Shown: positions 7,908 through 17,086, counted from the stretch's first letter. The stretch is 61,765 nucleotides of DNA from CAZYMI01 sp964648505 (GCA_964648505.1 CAZYMI010000011.1:1-61765); one strand, 5' to 3'. Numbers and translations are program-made. The notes: generated from the sequence alone by a model not told the origin.

Positions 7908-8013
7908 TGTCAGGGCGTAATGCTCTGACAAGGGTCGGTTTTTCCGATCCTACGTCTCCCAGACGTAAAACCTCCCTGTTCAACTCGCCGGGCCTTTGGG
8001 CCCGGTTTTTTTT
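7908..8013 (+). ncRNA. Predicted structured small RNA with anti-Shine-Dalgarno motifs
   Basis: About 105 nt between LysR and the opposing aspC gene. Four hairpins lie in a row: an 8-bp stem with a GTAAT loop (7909-7929), a 7-bp stem with a T5 loop (7932-7950), a 6-bp stem ACGTCT/AGACGT with a CCC loop (7952-7966) and the terminator (7988-8005). A 21-nt single-stranded stretch before the terminator holds CCTCCC (7971-7976), and the third loop region reads TCTCCC. Both are complementary to Shine-Dalgarno sequences, as in alphaproteobacterial anti-SD sRNAs such as CcsR and the suhB/ar14 families. A spaced promoter sits at the right distance. I cannot assign it to a known Rfam family. Confidence 0.6.
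7988..8013 (+). terminator. Strong Rho-independent terminator
   Basis: Stem CCGGGCC/GGCCCGG (7988-7994 with 7999-8005), loop TTTG, then eight T. Active only on the + strand; it would end the small RNA and any LysR read-through before the opposing aspC gene. Confidence 0.85.
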
Positions 8014-8030
8014 ATCTTATTTCAAGATTT

Positions 8031-9251
8031 TTAAGCGGCTTGCGCCTTGCCATTTAATGATGCGCAAAAACGCTGGATGCGTTTGCACGCTTCAATCAGC
8101 TGCGCATTGGATGTTGCGTATGAAACACGAAAATATGGCGACAAGCCAAATGCAGCGCCATGAACAGCTGCAACGCCTTCTGCTTCCAGCAGATAGGTCG
8201 CAAAATCTTCATCACTTGAAATAAGCTGGCCTGATGGCGTGAATTTACCAATACAACCAGCGCAACTGGCATAAACGTAAAATGCACCTTCAGGCTTTGT
8301 ACAGCGAACACCTTGGGCATTATTGAGCATCTCAACAACCAGATCGCGTCTTTCAACATACGCTTTCCGCCAATCATTTAAAAAGCTTGAATCGCCATTA
8401 AGTGCTGCCACAGAAGCGGCTTGCGATATTGAACTCGGGTTGGATGTAGAATGACTTTGCACGTTTGCAATCGCCTTAATTAAAGCTTTTGGACCGCCTG
8501 CATATCCAATGCGCCACCCCGTCATAGCGTAAGCTTTTGAAACACCATTCATCGTTAAAGTACGATCATATAAAGCCGGCTCAACATTTACCGGACCACA
8601 AAATTTAAAGCCGTCATAAACCAGGTGTTCATATATTTCATCGCTTAAAATATGCACTTGAGGGTGTTTGACCAACACATCGGTTAAAGCTTTCATTTCA
8701 TTAAAACTATAAGCCGCCCCTGTTGGATTTGAAGGAGAGTTTAAAATAATCCACTTGGTTTTTGGCGTAATTGCTTTTTCAAGCTGATCTGCTTGTAACT
8801 TAAAATTATTTTCAATTGTGCATTCGACAAAAACCGGCGTCCCTTCAGCCATCAAAACAATATCCGGATAAGAAACCCAGTAAGGTGCCGGTATAATCAC
8901 TTCATCACCTTTATTGACCGTTGCCATGATGGCATTAAAAATAACCTGCTTCCCCCCTGTGCCTACAGTAATTTGATCGGGGGCGTAATCCAGATTATTC
9001 TCACGCTTAAATTTTGCGCAAATCGCTTTTTTAAGCTCAGGCGTACCATCAACTGCGGTGTACCGTGTCTGGCCCTTTTTCATCGCCATATAAGCTGCTT
9101 CAATAATAAAATCAGGCGTATCAAAATCAGGCTCGCCCGCACCCAGACCAATCACATCGCAGCCCGCTGCTTTCATCTCAGCTGATTTTGCTGTGACAGC
9201 TAAAGTTGGCGATGGCTTGATACGGCCCAGACGTTCAGAAAGAAAAGACAT
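8031..9251 (-). CDS. aspC: Aspartate aminotransferase (class I PLP enzyme)
   Basis: 406 aa, typical of the alphaproteobacterial AspC/AatA Igamma subgroup. Landmarks are GLGAGEPDFDTPDFI, the ILNSPSNPTGAAYS asparagine loop, DEIYEHLVYDG, the PLP lysine in NGVSKAYAMTGWRIGYAGGP, and the carboxylate-binding arginine in YFRVSYATS. It transfers the amino group between aspartate/glutamate and 2-oxo acids. The ATG has a GGAGTG ribosome binding site. The phosphotransferase gene lies upstream on the same strand with a 66-bp gap; the small RNA gene faces its 3' end. Confidence 0.93.
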   Translation of the reverse strand: MSFLSERLGRIKPSPTLAVTAKSAEMKAAGCDVIGLGAGEPDFDTPDFIIEAAYMAMKKGQTRYTAVDGTPELKKAICAKFKRENNLDYAPDQITVGTGGKQVIFNAIMATVNKGDEVIIPAPYWVSYPDIVLMAEGTPVFVECTIENNFKLQADQLEKAITPKTKWIILNSPSNPTGAAYSFNEMKALTDVLVKHPQVHILSDEIYEHLVYDGFKFCGPVNVEPALYDRTLTMNGVSKAYAMTGWRIGYAGGPKALIKAIANVQSHSTSNPSSISQAASVAALNGDSSFLNDWRKAYVERRDLVVEMLNNAQGVRCTKPEGAFYVYASCAGCIGKFTPSGQLISSDEDFATYLLEAEGVAAVHGAAFGLSPYFRVSYATSNAQLIEACKRIQRFCASLNGKAQAA

Positions 9252-9317
9252 GATTTAAGCACTCCTTATAGGGTTTTCGCGGCAAAACTAATAAACCCGG
9301 GCCTGATTTGCAAGCAC

Positions 9318-10403
9318 TCAAACAGCGTCAGGGCTTATCAATCCACGCAAATGATTCAGATTAATCACTTGGGGCATATCAAGATTTACATTGTGCGCCG
9401 CAAGAAAATCTGCCAAAGGCTGCATGGCAGGATAGGTTAGATCACGTTGCAAATGGCGCACGACAACAGGAAGAAACTGCATATAAAATTCGTGCCCCAT
9501 AAGCCCTGCTTTTAAAAACTGACCCGTAACCCGAGCATGAAACAGCATGCGCACATAAACTCCCCATTGTTCAAAGGCATCGTGTTCTTCTTGCGTCATA
9601 CCATGACAATAACGGCTTTGGCAGAATTTTATTACATCATCATCTGGCATGCGCCGCGCATCATAAAGAAGATTGATAAAATCATAGGCCTTTGGTGCAT
9701 GCATCGGATTTTGAAAATCAAGAATACCACACGCCTTAATACCAGGGCGTTGCAACAGCATTAAATTACCGGGGTGAAAATCGGTATGACTAAAACACAA
9801 AACAGGATCACCTATCTGCTTTGTTATATTTTGCTTAATCTGGATAATGGTTTCGTTAAAGCCTTGTATAAGTCCATCTTCATTTGGCCTGGCACGTACA
9901 AAAGGGAAAAACCAGTCAACCAAACGACGTGCTGTTAACGGCAAATGAGAGTTGAAAAAATCAGGAACAGGAAAAGGCGCAGGCAATTCGATTTTATTAA
10001 GTACGATTAAAGCATCAGTTGCCAGCCCGTATAATTTTTTCTGGTCATATCCTTCATCAAGTGCTTTGGTAAAGGTTAGATCACCCCAATCTTCAATCAG
10101 CATATAACCTGAACGTAAATCTTGCGCATAAATTTCAGGTACACTTAGACCGCAAGCAGCAAGGCTATGATTAACACGCACCCAATCATCCAGCCTATGC
10201 CCGGGGCTTGCTTGGCTATGCCCATCGGGCAGGCTTTCCAGCAATACAGCAGACCTACCATTACTGCTTATCCGCAGATAACGACGTGTTCCCATATCAG
10301 CATTTAAAGGTGTTATTTGACCATCTTTCCACGCTGTTCCCGACAGAAAGCTGGCGCGCATATCCAAACGCTCATCAAGTAAATTTCGGGCAAACATCGA
10401 CAT
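9318..10403 (-). CDS. Phosphotransferase of the aminoglycoside kinase fold (AmgK-like)
   Basis: 361 aa. Protein-kinase-like phosphotransferase signatures: catalytic loop FSHTDFHPGNLML and metal-binding ILDFQNPMHAPKAYDFINLL. The N-terminal GTRRYLRI and the overall length fit the AmgK group, which phosphorylates N-acetylmuramate or N-acetylglucosamine for cell-wall recycling. In many alphaproteobacteria amgK is linked to tsaE and murU, but neither is here, so the assignment is weaker. The start is uncertain: the ATG at 10403 lacks a ribosome binding site and M15 (10361) is an alternative. It follows a 136-aa gene by 6 bp. Confidence 0.65.
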   Translation of the reverse strand: MSMFARNLLDERLDMRASFLSGTAWKDGQITPLNADMGTRRYLRISSNGRSAVLLESLPDGHSQASPGHRLDDWVRVNHSLAACGLSVPEIYAQDLRSGYMLIEDWGDLTFTKALDEGYDQKKLYGLATDALIVLNKIELPAPFPVPDFFNSHLPLTARRLVDWFFPFVRARPNEDGLIQGFNETIIQIKQNITKQIGDPVLCFSHTDFHPGNLMLLQRPGIKACGILDFQNPMHAPKAYDFINLLYDARRMPDDDVIKFCQSRYCHGMTQEEHDAFEQWGVYVRMLFHARVTGQFLKAGLMGHEFYMQFLPVVVRHLQRDLTYPAMQPLADFLAAHNVNLDMPQVINLNHLRGLISPDAV

Positions 10404-10409
10404 AGAAAA

Positions 10410-10820
10410 TTACTTTTTATCTTTGGTAATCGTCTTTGAGGCCAAAGATTTTATCGCGTCAATATGTTGTTTTGAAGCCTGCTTTGGCCCTTGCGCAAGC
10501 GTTCTGGGCTGCGGCATGCCAAACGAGCTGGTTTCATTCCCAACAAGCGCACGAACCAAATCACGACTAAACGCATCTTGCGGGAAAGAAACAGGAACAG
10601 GTTTTTCCGGCCTGTTTGAATTTTCAATTTCCTTTCCATCGGCCACACGCGCAACAGCATGCGCGATAATACCGCCAAGATGAGGCCCCATAAGTTCAAT
10701 AAACAATTTTGTATCGTCCAAGGCCATGGCGCGCACCATGTCTTCTGATTTTTTGCGATTGCCTTTGCAGGCCGTCATCGCTTCACGAATTCGTTGCATC
10801 GCATAGGGCGTCATCGGCAT
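10410..10820 (-). CDS. Hypothetical protein, 136 aa
   Basis: I do not recognise the family. The protein is soluble with no signal peptide. The N-terminal 70 residues look helical (MTPYAMQRIREAMTACKGNR, then a repeated-looking LDDTKLFIELMGPHLGGII). The C-terminal half is proline- and lysine-rich and probably disordered. The start is well supported by AAAGGAG six bases before the ATG. It lies 23 bp downstream of mfd and 6 bp before the phosphotransferase, so the three are probably one transcript. Confidence 0.7.
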   Translation of the reverse strand: MPMTPYAMQRIREAMTACKGNRKKSEDMVRAMALDDTKLFIELMGPHLGGIIAHAVARVADGKEIENSNRPEKPVPVSFPQDAFSRDLVRALVGNETSSFGMPQPRTLAQGPKQASKQHIDAIKSLASKTITKDKK

Positions 10821-10843
10821 CTCCTTTATTATTATGCATTATA

Positions 10844-13800
10844 TCATGCTGCTGTACGTTTGCCGACCCCGGCCAAATCAGAAACCAGACGCTTGACGCC
10901 CTTCAAACGGGCCGAAACGCTATCCCATACAGCTATAACGCTTATTTTCTGATCTGGCCTGATTTTAACCGCCCCTTTCTGGCCTGATATCCATGTCAGC
11001 AGCGCTTCAGGGGAAGTTGGCCTATCTTGATAAAAACTAATAACAGCCCCTTTAGGCCCCGCTTCCACCTTACTGATTCGCGCAATTTTACAAAGTTGCT
11101 TGAGGGCAACAATATCAAATAAATTTTGTACTTCGGGCGGCAGCGGGCCAAACCGATCAATAAATTCGGCCGCAATTTGTTCTATATGCGTATCGTCTTG
11201 AATATCACCAAGCCTGCGATACAAAGACAACCGGACAGCCAGATCTTCCACATAGGTTTCAGGGATGAGAACCGATGTGCCTATATTGATAGCAGGTGAC
11301 CAATCCTGCTGCGTACTTTGAATATCATCTATTGACACACCTGCACGGGCAGCTGCCACAGCATCTTCTAGCATTTGCTGGTACAACTCCACACCCACTT
11401 CACGAATGTGACCTGACTGTTCTTCACCCAGCAGATTCCCTGACCCGCGAATATCCATATCATGTGCAGCAAGCTGAAATCCTGATCCTAAAGTGTCAAG
11501 CATCTCAATCACTTCGAGTCTTTTAGCTGCAAGCTTGGAAAGTTTTTGGGCAGGATCCGTAGTGAGATAAGCATACGCTCTGACTTTAGAGCGCCCCACC
11601 CTGCCCCGTATCTGATAAAGTTGTGCAAGGCCAAAAAGATCCGCGTTGTGGACAATTAAAGTATTTGCACGCGGTATATCCAAACCCGACTCGATGATGT
11701 TGGTTGCCAACAAAACATCATACTGACCGTCATAAAATGCGCTCATGCGGTCTTCAAGTTCTGTGGGTGTCATTTGGCCATGGGCCGATATGACTTTAAC
11801 TTCTGGCACCAGACCCCGCAAAACATCCTCCACTTTTACAAGATCACTGATACGCGGACAAACATAAAAAGTTTGTCCACCTCGAAACCTTTCGCGCATA
11901 ATGGCTTCCCGGATCACAAGCCCGTCAAAAGGCAGAACAAATGTACGAATTGCCAAACGATCAACCGGCGCAGACGCAATAATGCTCATATCCCTCACGC
12001 CGGTTAAAGACATTTGTAATGTTCTTGGAATGGGTGTGGCTGTTAACGTGAGCACATGCACATCGGCTTTAAGTTCTTTAAGTTTTTCTTTTTGTTTAAC
12101 ACCAAAGCGTTGTTCTTCATCAACAATAACAAGCCCTAAATGGGCAAATTTTATATCTTTTGCCAGCAAAGCATGGGTACCCACCACAACCTGAATAGAC
12201 CCATTTTCAAGCCCTGCCTTGACCAGTTTTGCTTCCTTTGATGTCACAAAACGAGAAAGCTGTGCAACACGAATGCCAAAATTGGCAAAACGTTTGGTAA
12301 AGTTTTCAGTATGCTGACGTGATAAAAGTGTTGTTGGCACAATGACCGCCACTTGGGCGCCGGATGCCGCCACAATATAAGCTGCCCTTAATGCAATTTC
12401 AGTTTTGCCAAAGCCCACATCACCACAAACAAGCCTATCCATGGGCTTGCCTGAATCAAGATCGACGATAACATCGTTGATCGCCTTCAATTGATCGTCG
12501 GTTTCCTGATACGGAAAGCGGGAAACAAAAGGATCATAAATATCTTTTGTCACTGTATACCGATCAGATATTCGGATGGTTCGCTCAGCTGCAATCTTCA
12601 GCAAGGCATCTGCCATCTGCATCAAATCTTTTTTTATTTTTGCCTTACGCGCTTGCCACGCTACCCCACCCAATTTATCAAGCGGCACAAGCCCTTCATC
12701 GTGGCCAAAGCGTGTTAAAACTTCGATATTCTCAACAGGAACAAACAAGCGATCGCCGCCATCATATGTCAGCTTCAAACAATCATGTAAAGTATCCGCA
12801 GCTTTAACCGTCTCTAGTCCTTCAAACCTGCCAATACCATGATCAATATGAACAACCAGATCGCCCGGTGAAAGCGCTGATACTTCTTTTAAAAACATGT
12901 CGGATTTGCGCTTACGCTTTGCCATGCGCGTCAGACGATCGCCTAAAATATCCTGTTCACTGATAATCGCAAGCGTGTCGGTTTCAAAGCCACGTTCAAG
13001 TGCTAGGAGAACTAAAGCGATATCCCCGACAGCTACATTCTGAGCCTCATCGAAGCTGGAGGCGTTTTTTAGATGCGATAAACTCGCATGTAACATCATA
13101 TTACTTAAACGTTCACGAGAGCCTTCGGAATAGCAGGCAACTAAAACTTTTCTGCCCACTTGCATATGTGTTTTTACGTTTTCAGTCAGTTTTTTAAAAA
13201 GCGTATCATTTCCCAAACTGCGCGCGTCAACAAAATCATGCCCACGGCGAGAAAGGGGTTTTATATCAGACCCGGGTTGCGCATAAGGCGACAGCATGTC
13301 AACGTGATAATGCTGAAGCTCATCTTGAGTTAGGTACAGAGAATCTGGCGGCAACGGATGATAAATGGCGCTTACGGCTGCCTTGCTTCCCTTATTCTTT
13401 GCGATCTGAGCTTTTTCAATATCTTTACGCGATAAGTAAAAATCTTCAATTTGCGCGAGGCGTTCCAGAATTGCCTGTGGCACCTGATCGTCACACACAA
13501 CTCTGCAGGATCCCGCATAATCAAAAACGGTTTCTAAATTTTTGTAAAATAGCGGCAGCCAGTGATCCATACCATTAAAAATTCTAGCCTCAGAGATCGC
13601 ATCGTACAGTGGATCATTCGCAGGGACCCCAAATTGATCGCGATACTTGGTTCTAAAAAGTTCTACAGCATCGATATTGAGAGAAATTTCACGCGCAGGC
13701 TTCAAATCAATGCTTGCAATGCGCTCGCCGGAAACTTGTGTTGCAGGGTCAAAAATACGTAAGGATTCGATTGTGTCACCAAACAAATCAATACGTATGG

Positions 13801-14332
13801 GGTCTTCAAAGCCTGAAGGGAAAAGATCGATAATACTGCCCCGAATAGAAAACTCACCTTCTTCTCTGACGGTGTCTGTTCGCTGATATCCTGCATCTAC
13901 ACAAAAGGTCTGAAACTCTTTCAGCTTAAGCGTGCCGTTTATTTTAAGATTTAAATGACACTGTGATAAATATTCACGCGGCGGCACACGCTGCAAAATA
14001 CTGTTTACAGTTGTAACAATAACACGGTTTCCACTGGCTGGCTGAAGCAGACGACACAGCGCCTGAACACGTTCCCCGACAATGTAAGGATTAGGCGAAA
14101 TACGATCATAGGGAAGGCAATCCCAAGATGGAAAAGAAACAACTTCCGTTTCGGGTGAAAAAAATGCAATCAGATCAACAAGCGATGCCAGCCTAGTATC
14201 ATCCAAAGCGATATACAAAATCGGCTGACTTTGGCTTGCCTGTTTAAGCCATAACGCATCCGCCCCCTCTACAACACCGTGAATCGTTTGGGCAACATGA
14301 AGGCTTTTGGCTGTTAAAAGGGCGGGCAACAT
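10844..14332 (-). CDS. mfd: Transcription-repair coupling factor Mfd
   Basis: 1162 aa, the usual length. UvrB-like N-terminal modules (FFSPETEVVSFPSWDCLPYDR) are followed by the RNA-polymerase-interacting region (LSPGDLVVHIDHGIGRFEGL). The RecG-like translocase has Walker A GDVGFGKTEIALRAAY, the DEEQ box (VIVDEEQRFGVKQ) and RGRVGRSKVRAYAYLT. The C-terminal TRCF domain closes the protein. Mfd removes RNA polymerase stalled at lesions and recruits UvrA, whose gene is also in this window. mfd is normally next to sdhE and recG in alphaproteobacteria; here btaAB and a RelA/SpoT-like gene intervene. Confidence 0.97.
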   Translation of the reverse strand: MLPALLTAKSLHVAQTIHGVVEGADALWLKQASQSQPILYIALDDTRLASLVDLIAFFSPETEVVSFPSWDCLPYDRISPNPYIVGERVQALCRLLQPASGNRVIVTTVNSILQRVPPREYLSQCHLNLKINGTLKLKEFQTFCVDAGYQRTDTVREEGEFSIRGSIIDLFPSGFEDPIRIDLFGDTIESLRIFDPATQVSGERIASIDLKPAREISLNIDAVELFRTKYRDQFGVPANDPLYDAISEARIFNGMDHWLPLFYKNLETVFDYAGSCRVVCDDQVPQAILERLAQIEDFYLSRKDIEKAQIAKNKGSKAAVSAIYHPLPPDSLYLTQDELQHYHVDMLSPYAQPGSDIKPLSRRGHDFVDARSLGNDTLFKKLTENVKTHMQVGRKVLVACYSEGSRERLSNMMLHASLSHLKNASSFDEAQNVAVGDIALVLLALERGFETDTLAIISEQDILGDRLTRMAKRKRKSDMFLKEVSALSPGDLVVHIDHGIGRFEGLETVKAADTLHDCLKLTYDGGDRLFVPVENIEVLTRFGHDEGLVPLDKLGGVAWQARKAKIKKDLMQMADALLKIAAERTIRISDRYTVTKDIYDPFVSRFPYQETDDQLKAINDVIVDLDSGKPMDRLVCGDVGFGKTEIALRAAYIVAASGAQVAVIVPTTLLSRQHTENFTKRFANFGIRVAQLSRFVTSKEAKLVKAGLENGSIQVVVGTHALLAKDIKFAHLGLVIVDEEQRFGVKQKEKLKELKADVHVLTLTATPIPRTLQMSLTGVRDMSIIASAPVDRLAIRTFVLPFDGLVIREAIMRERFRGGQTFYVCPRISDLVKVEDVLRGLVPEVKVISAHGQMTPTELEDRMSAFYDGQYDVLLATNIIESGLDIPRANTLIVHNADLFGLAQLYQIRGRVGRSKVRAYAYLTTDPAQKLSKLAAKRLEVIEMLDTLGSGFQLAAHDMDIRGSGNLLGEEQSGHIREVGVELYQQMLEDAVAAARAGVSIDDIQSTQQDWSPAINIGTSVLIPETYVEDLAVRLSLYRRLGDIQDDTHIEQIAAEFIDRFGPLPPEVQNLFDIVALKQLCKIARISKVEAGPKGAVISFYQDRPTSPEALLTWISGQKGAVKIRPDQKISVIAVWDSVSARLKGVKRLVSDLAGVGKRTAA

Positions 14333-14361
14333 GGCTAAAAGTATTGATCTTTCAATATATT

Positions 14362-14383
14362 AGACCCTCACGATTGAAGGTCT
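14362..14383. promoter_or_regulatory. Inverted repeat between mfd and btaA (candidate operator)
   Basis: AGACCCTCA (14362-14370), spacer CGAT, TGAAGGTCT (14375-14383): 9-bp arms with one mismatch. It overlaps the -35 box of the btaA promoter and lies 30 bp upstream of mfd, so a protein bound here could act on either gene. The dyad is seen; the role is inference. Confidence 0.45.
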
Positions 14384-14402
14384 TGCTGCTTTTATATATA
14401 GA
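14374..14402 (+). promoter_or_regulatory. Predicted btaAB promoter
   Basis: TTGAAG (14374-14379), 17-bp spacer, TATAGA (14397-14402). Transcription would start near 14409 and give a leader of about 30 nt with a GAGAAGCGGA ribosome binding region before the GTG at 14438. Confidence 0.55.
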
Positions 14403-14437
14403 TTGCAGGCCCTGTATCAAGAGAAGCGGAAAAAATC

Positions 14438-15697
14438 GTGTCAGAACCCCAGCTTAATGAAATCGCCCAAGACCTTAAAACACGCCGAAATGCGCTGCTT
14501 AAAAAAGCCGTGCATGGCAATAAAACCAGCGCAAAGCGTGGCGTGCTTGACCGCATGTTCTCTCTGGCTTTTCGCGGCTTTGTTTACCCGCAAATCTGGG
14601 AAGATCCCGATATTGATCTGGCAGCGCTTGAAATCACGCCCGAAAAACGGATTGTTACCATTTCATCTGGTGGCTGTAATATTTTAAATTATCTGCTTGC
14701 TGATCCAGAAAAAATTGATGCTGTTGATTTAAACCCAGCTCATCTTGCCCTTGCAAAACTGAAATTAGCTGGCGCAAAATATTTGGATCAGTATAACGAT
14801 TTCTTTCGTATGTTTGGTGAGGCGGATACGCCTTTGAATGTACAAACCTACGATTTAAAACTCCGTGACCACCTTGACGCAGAAAGCCGCGCTTATTGGG
14901 ATTCAAAAGCCCCTTTCTTAGGAAGGCGCATTAATTATTTTGCGAACAACGTCTATTCATACGGCCTTCTGGGGCGCTTTATTGGCACAGTTCACTGGAT
15001 GACAAAACTATACGGACAGGACTTAAACAAACTGCTGCAAGCCGAAAACATTCAAGACCAACGACGTTTATTTGAAGAAACAATCAGCCCTATTTTTGAC
15101 AAGAAAATAGTGCGTGCGCTGTGTAAGATGCCTGTATCTTTATATGGCCTTGGTATTCCACCCGCACAGTTTGATGATTTAATGAAGTCAGCCAAGGGTG
15201 ATATGGCAGCACTTTTAAAATCGCGTGTGGAACGTTTGGCTTGTGATTTTCCAATTTCCGATAATTACTTCGCCTGGCAAGCTTTTGGCCGTGGTTATGA
15301 TCGTAACTTCCGCCAAGCCCTGCCAAAATATCTAAAGCCAGAAAACTTTGCTACTTTAAAACAAAAAACTGACCGCGTTCAAACACACCTGATGACGATG
15401 ACAGATTATCTGGCTTCTCAGCGTGAAGAATCAATCGATGCTTTTGTTTTGCTCGATGCACAAGACTGGATGAGCGATGCGCAAGTCACCGATTTATGGC
15501 TTGAGATACTGCGCACAGCACGCCCTGAAGCACGCGTTATTTTCCGAACAGCCGGGGAAGAATCGCACCTGCCTTCAGCCCTACCGCAAAATCTTTTATC
15601 CTTATGGGATTACAAGGCAGAACAATCCCTTGATCTGACAGCAAAAGACCGTTCTTCTATTTATGGCGGCTTTCATCTTTATGTTCTGAAGTCATAA
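14438..15697 (+). CDS. btaA: SAM:diacylglycerol 3-amino-3-carboxypropyltransferase BtaA (DUF3419)
   Basis: 419 aa. BtaA moves the aminocarboxypropyl group of S-adenosylmethionine onto diacylglycerol, the first step to the phosphorus-free betaine lipid DGTS. Family marks are FRGFVYPQIWEDPDIDLAAL near residue 50, the SAM site VTISSGGCNILNYLLADP, the IDAVDLNPAHLALAKLKLAG segment, and the C-terminal VLLDAQDWM with the ARVIFRTAGEES block. The GTG start follows GAGAAGCGGA. btaB begins 3 bp after the stop. A 17-bp-spaced promoter and an inverted repeat lie upstream. Betaine lipids usually replace phospholipids under phosphate limitation; no Pho box could be confirmed by eye. Confidence 0.88.
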   Translation: MSEPQLNEIAQDLKTRRNALLKKAVHGNKTSAKRGVLDRMFSLAFRGFVYPQIWEDPDIDLAALEITPEKRIVTISSGGCNILNYLLADPEKIDAVDLNPAHLALAKLKLAGAKYLDQYNDFFRMFGEADTPLNVQTYDLKLRDHLDAESRAYWDSKAPFLGRRINYFANNVYSYGLLGRFIGTVHWMTKLYGQDLNKLLQAENIQDQRRLFEETISPIFDKKIVRALCKMPVSLYGLGIPPAQFDDLMKSAKGDMAALLKSRVERLACDFPISDNYFAWQAFGRGYDRNFRQALPKYLKPENFATLKQKTDRVQTHLMTMTDYLASQREESIDAFVLLDAQDWMSDAQVTDLWLEILRTARPEARVIFRTAGEESHLPSALPQNLLSLWDYKAEQSLDLTAKDRSSIYGGFHLYVLKS

Positions 15698-15699
15698 CA

Positions 15700-16347
15700 A
15701 TGGACGCAATAACAACCCGATCAGCAATGAATGGCATGTATCGATGGACACGCCATATCTATGATGCTTCACGCAAATATTATCTTTTTGGCCGCGACCG
15801 TCTTATCAAGGATATAAGCTGCAAGCCAGGTGATGTTGTGATTGAAGTAGGATGCGGCACAGCACGCAACCTGATCAAACTTGCCAGGCGATACCCTGAT
15901 AGCTTGTTTTATGGCGTAGATGCTTCTGATGAAATGTTAAAGACGGCTCATGCTTCTGTCCATGCTGCGGGGCTGTCTGATCGTATTTTTTTAGCCCAAG
16001 GCTACGCACAGAACTTTAACCCACAAAGGCTTTTTAACATCACATCAAACGCAGATAAAATATTTTTTTCTTATTCGCTATCGATGATACCACAATGGCA
16101 AGATTCGATACGGCATGCAAAATCACAACTCAATAATAAAGGGGAGCTCTGGATTGCTGATTTTGCTGACCTGAAGAGTCTTCCACGCTTCATAAGAAAA
16201 GGACTGCTTGTATGGCTAAAACTTTTTCACGTTATCCCACGCACAGAACTTTTAATTGCGCTGTCACATTCAAGATCGACAGTTTCAAAATACGGGCCAG
16301 GCCGTTACTTTGTTATCGCAAAACTGGGTGATGATTTCACTATCTAG
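15700..16347 (+). CDS. btaB: Diacylglyceryl-homoserine N-methyltransferase BtaB
   Basis: 215 aa class I methyltransferase. SAM motif I is VIEVGCGTARNLIKLARRYP, followed by LFYGVDASDEMLKTA; the N-terminal MYRWTRHIYDASRKYYLFGRD is characteristic of BtaB. It adds three methyl groups to diacylglyceryl-homoserine to complete DGTS. Only two bases separate it from btaA, and the pair makes a complete DGTS pathway. It overlaps the opposing RelA/SpoT-like gene by 8 bp at the 3' end. Confidence 0.85.
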   Translation: MDAITTRSAMNGMYRWTRHIYDASRKYYLFGRDRLIKDISCKPGDVVIEVGCGTARNLIKLARRYPDSLFYGVDASDEMLKTAHASVHAAGLSDRIFLAQGYAQNFNPQRLFNITSNADKIFFSYSLSMIPQWQDSIRHAKSQLNNKGELWIADFADLKSLPRFIRKGLLVWLKLFHVIPRTELLIALSHSRSTVSKYGPGRYFVIAKLGDDFTI

Positions 16348-17086
16348 GGCCAGATGCTATTGGCTTTCTACCTTTACTTCTTATCCCCTTCGGAGAATCA
16401 AAATTCTTACCGTCAATGCCGTAATGCGGGTCAATCAAAAGATGTGCTTTACAGGCAATGGCTGCTGCCATGTGCATTTTTCTTCTAATCTCGTCATGAA
16501 GGCCGATAAGCTCTAGTTCCGGATCTGTTAGTTTTCGGTGTTCAGCAGCGGCCCTATCTTTAATACCCCTAGACTGTTCATATAACGCATGAGTCTGGCC
16601 ATAAGTTTCAACCATATCTTTATGAACAACCTGAATTTCACAAGGAACAGGCGGCCACCCTTTCCCGCGGGAAATTTCAACCTTAATGACCAAATTCATC
16701 AAGCCTGATTTAGGATCAGGGCGTTCAAATTTATTTTCAAGCGATTTAAAATCAACACCCTTATCTTGCCAATTAGAAACAAAGTCTGTAATAAAACCTG
16801 CAATAAAAGCCCTTTGAATACCACGCACCTGATCGTTATCTTGGATTTCTACTCGCAGCCGTGCCAAATCATGCACGCCGTCAATACCTTCTGATTTTCC
16901 AGTGGCCTTACTGTAAACACGCGACAATTTTTTAACCGGTCCGCGCTTCACGGCAAGATGTGGATCAAGCCCCACCTGATGGCATAAGGCATTTGCAAAC
17001 TTTACCAGCGTGCCTTGAATCTGCTGAGCATGTTTGAGCCTTTTTTCATCATGCTCCGTGCCGTCTATATCGATAAAACTGGTCAT
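16340..17086 (-). CDS. RelA/SpoT-like nucleotidyltransferase-fold protein (orphan synthetase)
   Basis: 248 aa, single domain, no hydrolase, TGS or ACT region. The order of motifs fits the (p)ppGpp synthetase fold: a basic stretch KRGPVKKLSRVYSK, then GVHDLARLRVEI (the D-x-x-x-hRhh strand), then KSGLMNLVIKVEI in place of the usual GYRSLH strand, and PCEIQVVHKDM with the catalytic-type Glu, followed by THALYEQSRG. The central Tyr of the GYR motif is missing, so substrate use may differ. Relatives include small alarmone synthetases and toxic SAS enzymes. I chose the ATG at 17086 for its AAGGTTAGG site; 17122 is an alternative. It is monocistronic. The fold assignment is my own pattern match. Confidence 0.55.
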   Translation of the reverse strand: MTSFIDIDGTEHDEKRLKHAQQIQGTLVKFANALCHQVGLDPHLAVKRGPVKKLSRVYSKATGKSEGIDGVHDLARLRVEIQDNDQVRGIQRAFIAGFITDFVSNWQDKGVDFKSLENKFERPDPKSGLMNLVIKVEISRGKGWPPVPCEIQVVHKDMVETYGQTHALYEQSRGIKDRAAAEHRKLTDPELELIGLHDEIRRKMHMAAAIACKAHLLIDPHYGIDGKNFDSPKGIRSKGRKPIASGPR

